Assembly: GCF_022095675.1 (NCBI RefSeq)
Contig: NZ_JAHYSG010000161.1
Span: 1-21,816, forward strand
Source: Dactylosporangium sp. AC04546
GTDB taxonomy: Bacteria > Actinomycetota > Actinomycetes > Mycobacteriales > Micromonosporaceae
Reading direction: 5' to 3'
DNA length: 21,816 nt
The notes beneath the pieces are model-generated. The model was not told the DNA's origin, searched no databases, and worked only from the letters and a program-made list of their open reading frames with translations. The stretch's first letter is position 1. The number at the start of each line of letters is the position of its first letter. This document shows positions 20,875 through 21,816 of this stretch, one piece after another. The position numbers and the translations under genes are program-made.

Positions 20875-21711
20875 TCAGCTGCGTAACGCGTGCTCCACGA
20901 ACGCGGCGGCGACGGTGGACAGTTCGGCGGTGCGGTGCACGAGCCCGTACGGCAGGCGCAGGGGCGGGTCGAGCCGGCGCACGACGGCGCCGCGCGCGGC
21001 GGCGGCCGGGGCGGCCGCGTCGGTGAAAAAGGCGGGGCCGGCCCCGGCGAGCACCAGCTCGACGAGCAGGTCGCGGCGACCGGCCTCGATGGCGACCCGG
21101 GTCCGCACGCCGGCCGCGCGCAGGGCGGCCTCCACCACCAGCCGTGGGGCGCTGCCCTCGGTCACGCCCAGCAGGGTGGCCCCGTTCAGCGTCTTGAGCT
21201 GGATCCGGGGCGGCGGCGTCGTCTTCGGCGGGTACGCGAGCACCAGCTCGTGCACGCCCAGCTCGACCTCGGTCAGGCCGGGGCGGGCGGCGGGGAGGTA
21301 CACCAGGCCGATCTCGCTGGCGCCGTCGCGGACCCGCTGCGGGATCTCGTCGTCGCCGGCGAGGTCGAGATTGACGTGTACCCCTGGTCGCTCGCGGGCG
21401 AACGAACCGGCCAGCTTCGCGCCCGGGTGGGCGCCCAGCGGCGCGGGGGCGACGACGTCCACGGTGTCCCGCTCGACCACCAGCGCGACGCCGCGCATGA
21501 GCTGCCGGGCCGGGGCGAGGAAGGCGCGGCCGGCCGCGGTGAGGACCACGCCGTGCGCGGCCCGGTGGAACAGCCCGGCGCCGAGGTCGCGCTCGAGGCT
21601 CTTGACGGACTGCGAAAGCGTGGGCTGGGCGACGTCGAGCGCGGTGGCGGCGCGGCCGAAGCCGCCGTGGTCGACGACGGCCAGGAAGTACCGGATCTGG
21701 CGGGTGTCCAC
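20875..21711 (-). CDS. LysR-family transcriptional regulator
   Basis: This is a 278-residue LTTR. The helix-turn-helix is MDTRQIRYFLAVVDHGGFGRAATALDVAQPTLSQSVKSLERDLGAGLF (about 1-48), with LTAAGRAFL following. The effector domain has VHVNLDLAGDDEIPQRVRDGASEIGLVYLP, ELVLAYPPK, LLGVTEGSAPRLVVEAALRAAGV and LLVELVLAGAGPAFF. It is clearly paralogous to the next gene, and together they look like a tandem duplication. The GTG at 21711 is chosen because it starts the HTH. AAAGG lies about 10 bases upstream, a weak site. It is the first gene of the putative lysR-lysR-DUF3311-SSS operon and has GTGC-box repeats just upstream, as expected for autoregulation. Confidence 0.93.
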   Translation of the reverse strand: MDTRQIRYFLAVVDHGGFGRAATALDVAQPTLSQSVKSLERDLGAGLFHRAAHGVVLTAAGRAFLAPARQLMRGVALVVERDTVDVVAPAPLGAHPGAKLAGSFARERPGVHVNLDLAGDDEIPQRVRDGASEIGLVYLPAARPGLTEVELGVHELVLAYPPKTTPPPRIQLKTLNGATLLGVTEGSAPRLVVEAALRAAGVRTRVAIEAGRRDLLVELVLAGAGPAFFTDAAAPAAAARGAVVRRLDPPLRLPYGLVHRTAELSTVAAAFVEHALRS

Positions 21712-21718
21712 CGGATCA

Positions 21719-21743
21719 GCACCTTTTGTGCACGCCGGGTGCA
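21719..21743. promoter_or_regulatory. GTGC-box cluster upstream of lysR (operator candidate)
   Basis: Two inverted repeats share a half-site: GCAC-N5-GTGC (21719-21731) and TGCAC-N5-GTGCA (21729-21743). The second has the T-N13-A form, close to the LysR-box T-N11-A. They sit 8-32 bases before the GTG at 21711, a position suited to autoregulation. The remaining 73 bases to the window end also hold two GTTACC copies (21764 and 21774). Confidence 0.4.
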
Positions 21744-21816
21744 GAAATCATTGCGCCAGTGTTACCCGCCGGTTACCGGCCCGACAAGCCCCCGTCCGGC
21801 CACCCACCACCCCCAC

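Noticed and set aside
21790..21816. G-quadruplex on the minus strand at the window end
   Set aside because: Only three runs of three or more G are visible within the window; a fourth would lie outside.

Overview
The window is about 21.8 kb of very GC-rich actinobacterial chromosome. It has strong G/C bias at third codon positions, frequent GTG/TTG starts, 1-4 bp translational overlaps and several probable leaderless genes. The gene content fits a filamentous, soil-type actinomycete: F420 biosynthesis, an ECF sigma factor paired with a CU044_5270-type membrane protein, a secreted CBM-GH18 chitinase, and a PGRP amidase with VCBS repeats. Micromonosporaceae is the most likely family, by inference only. 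I saw no tRNA, rRNA, CRISPR array, insertion sequence or phage gene.

Layout. (1) 1-1147 (-): a four-helix membrane protein with Gln/Ala/Pro/Tyr-rich tails, cut by the window edge. (2) 1273-3841 (+): a tightly overlapping operon fbiA-fbiB-NUDIX for coenzyme F420, in which FbiB keeps only a remnant of its nitroreductase half. (3) 3842-4180: the only gene-free stretch above 300 bp, ending in a long imperfect palindrome. (4) 4181-8731 (-): manC, a GT4 glycosyltransferase and a secreted PGRP/VCBS amidase, all envelope-related. (5) 8765-9505 (+): a TIGR03089-type half acyl-CoA-synthetase protein, facing acetoacetate-CoA ligase at 9539-11509 (-). The order fbiA-fbiB-manC-glycosyltransferase-TIGR03089 parallels the Rv3261-Rv3268 region of Mycobacterium tuberculosis.

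(6) 11650-13804 (-): acyl-CoA thioesterase, ECF sigma factor and CU044_5270 protein. The thioesterase is divergent from (7) a 919-residue membrane protein (13829-16588, +) with a giant proline-rich repeat tail. The two share a 10-bp core with overlapping, symmetric -10 hexamers, and both appear to be transcribed leaderless. (8) 16778-18145 (+): chitinase with its own AT-rich promoter. (9) 18204-21711 (-): a probable four-gene transport operon of two tandem LysR regulators, a DUF3311 small membrane protein and a sodium:solute symporter.

The most unusual items are the symmetric leaderless promoter pair, the repeat-rich 919-residue protein with Asp/Thr-rich motifs, the degenerate FbiB, the shortened LysR paralogue and the 59-bp palindromic element. 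I found no convincing evidence of a wholly new multi-gene system.
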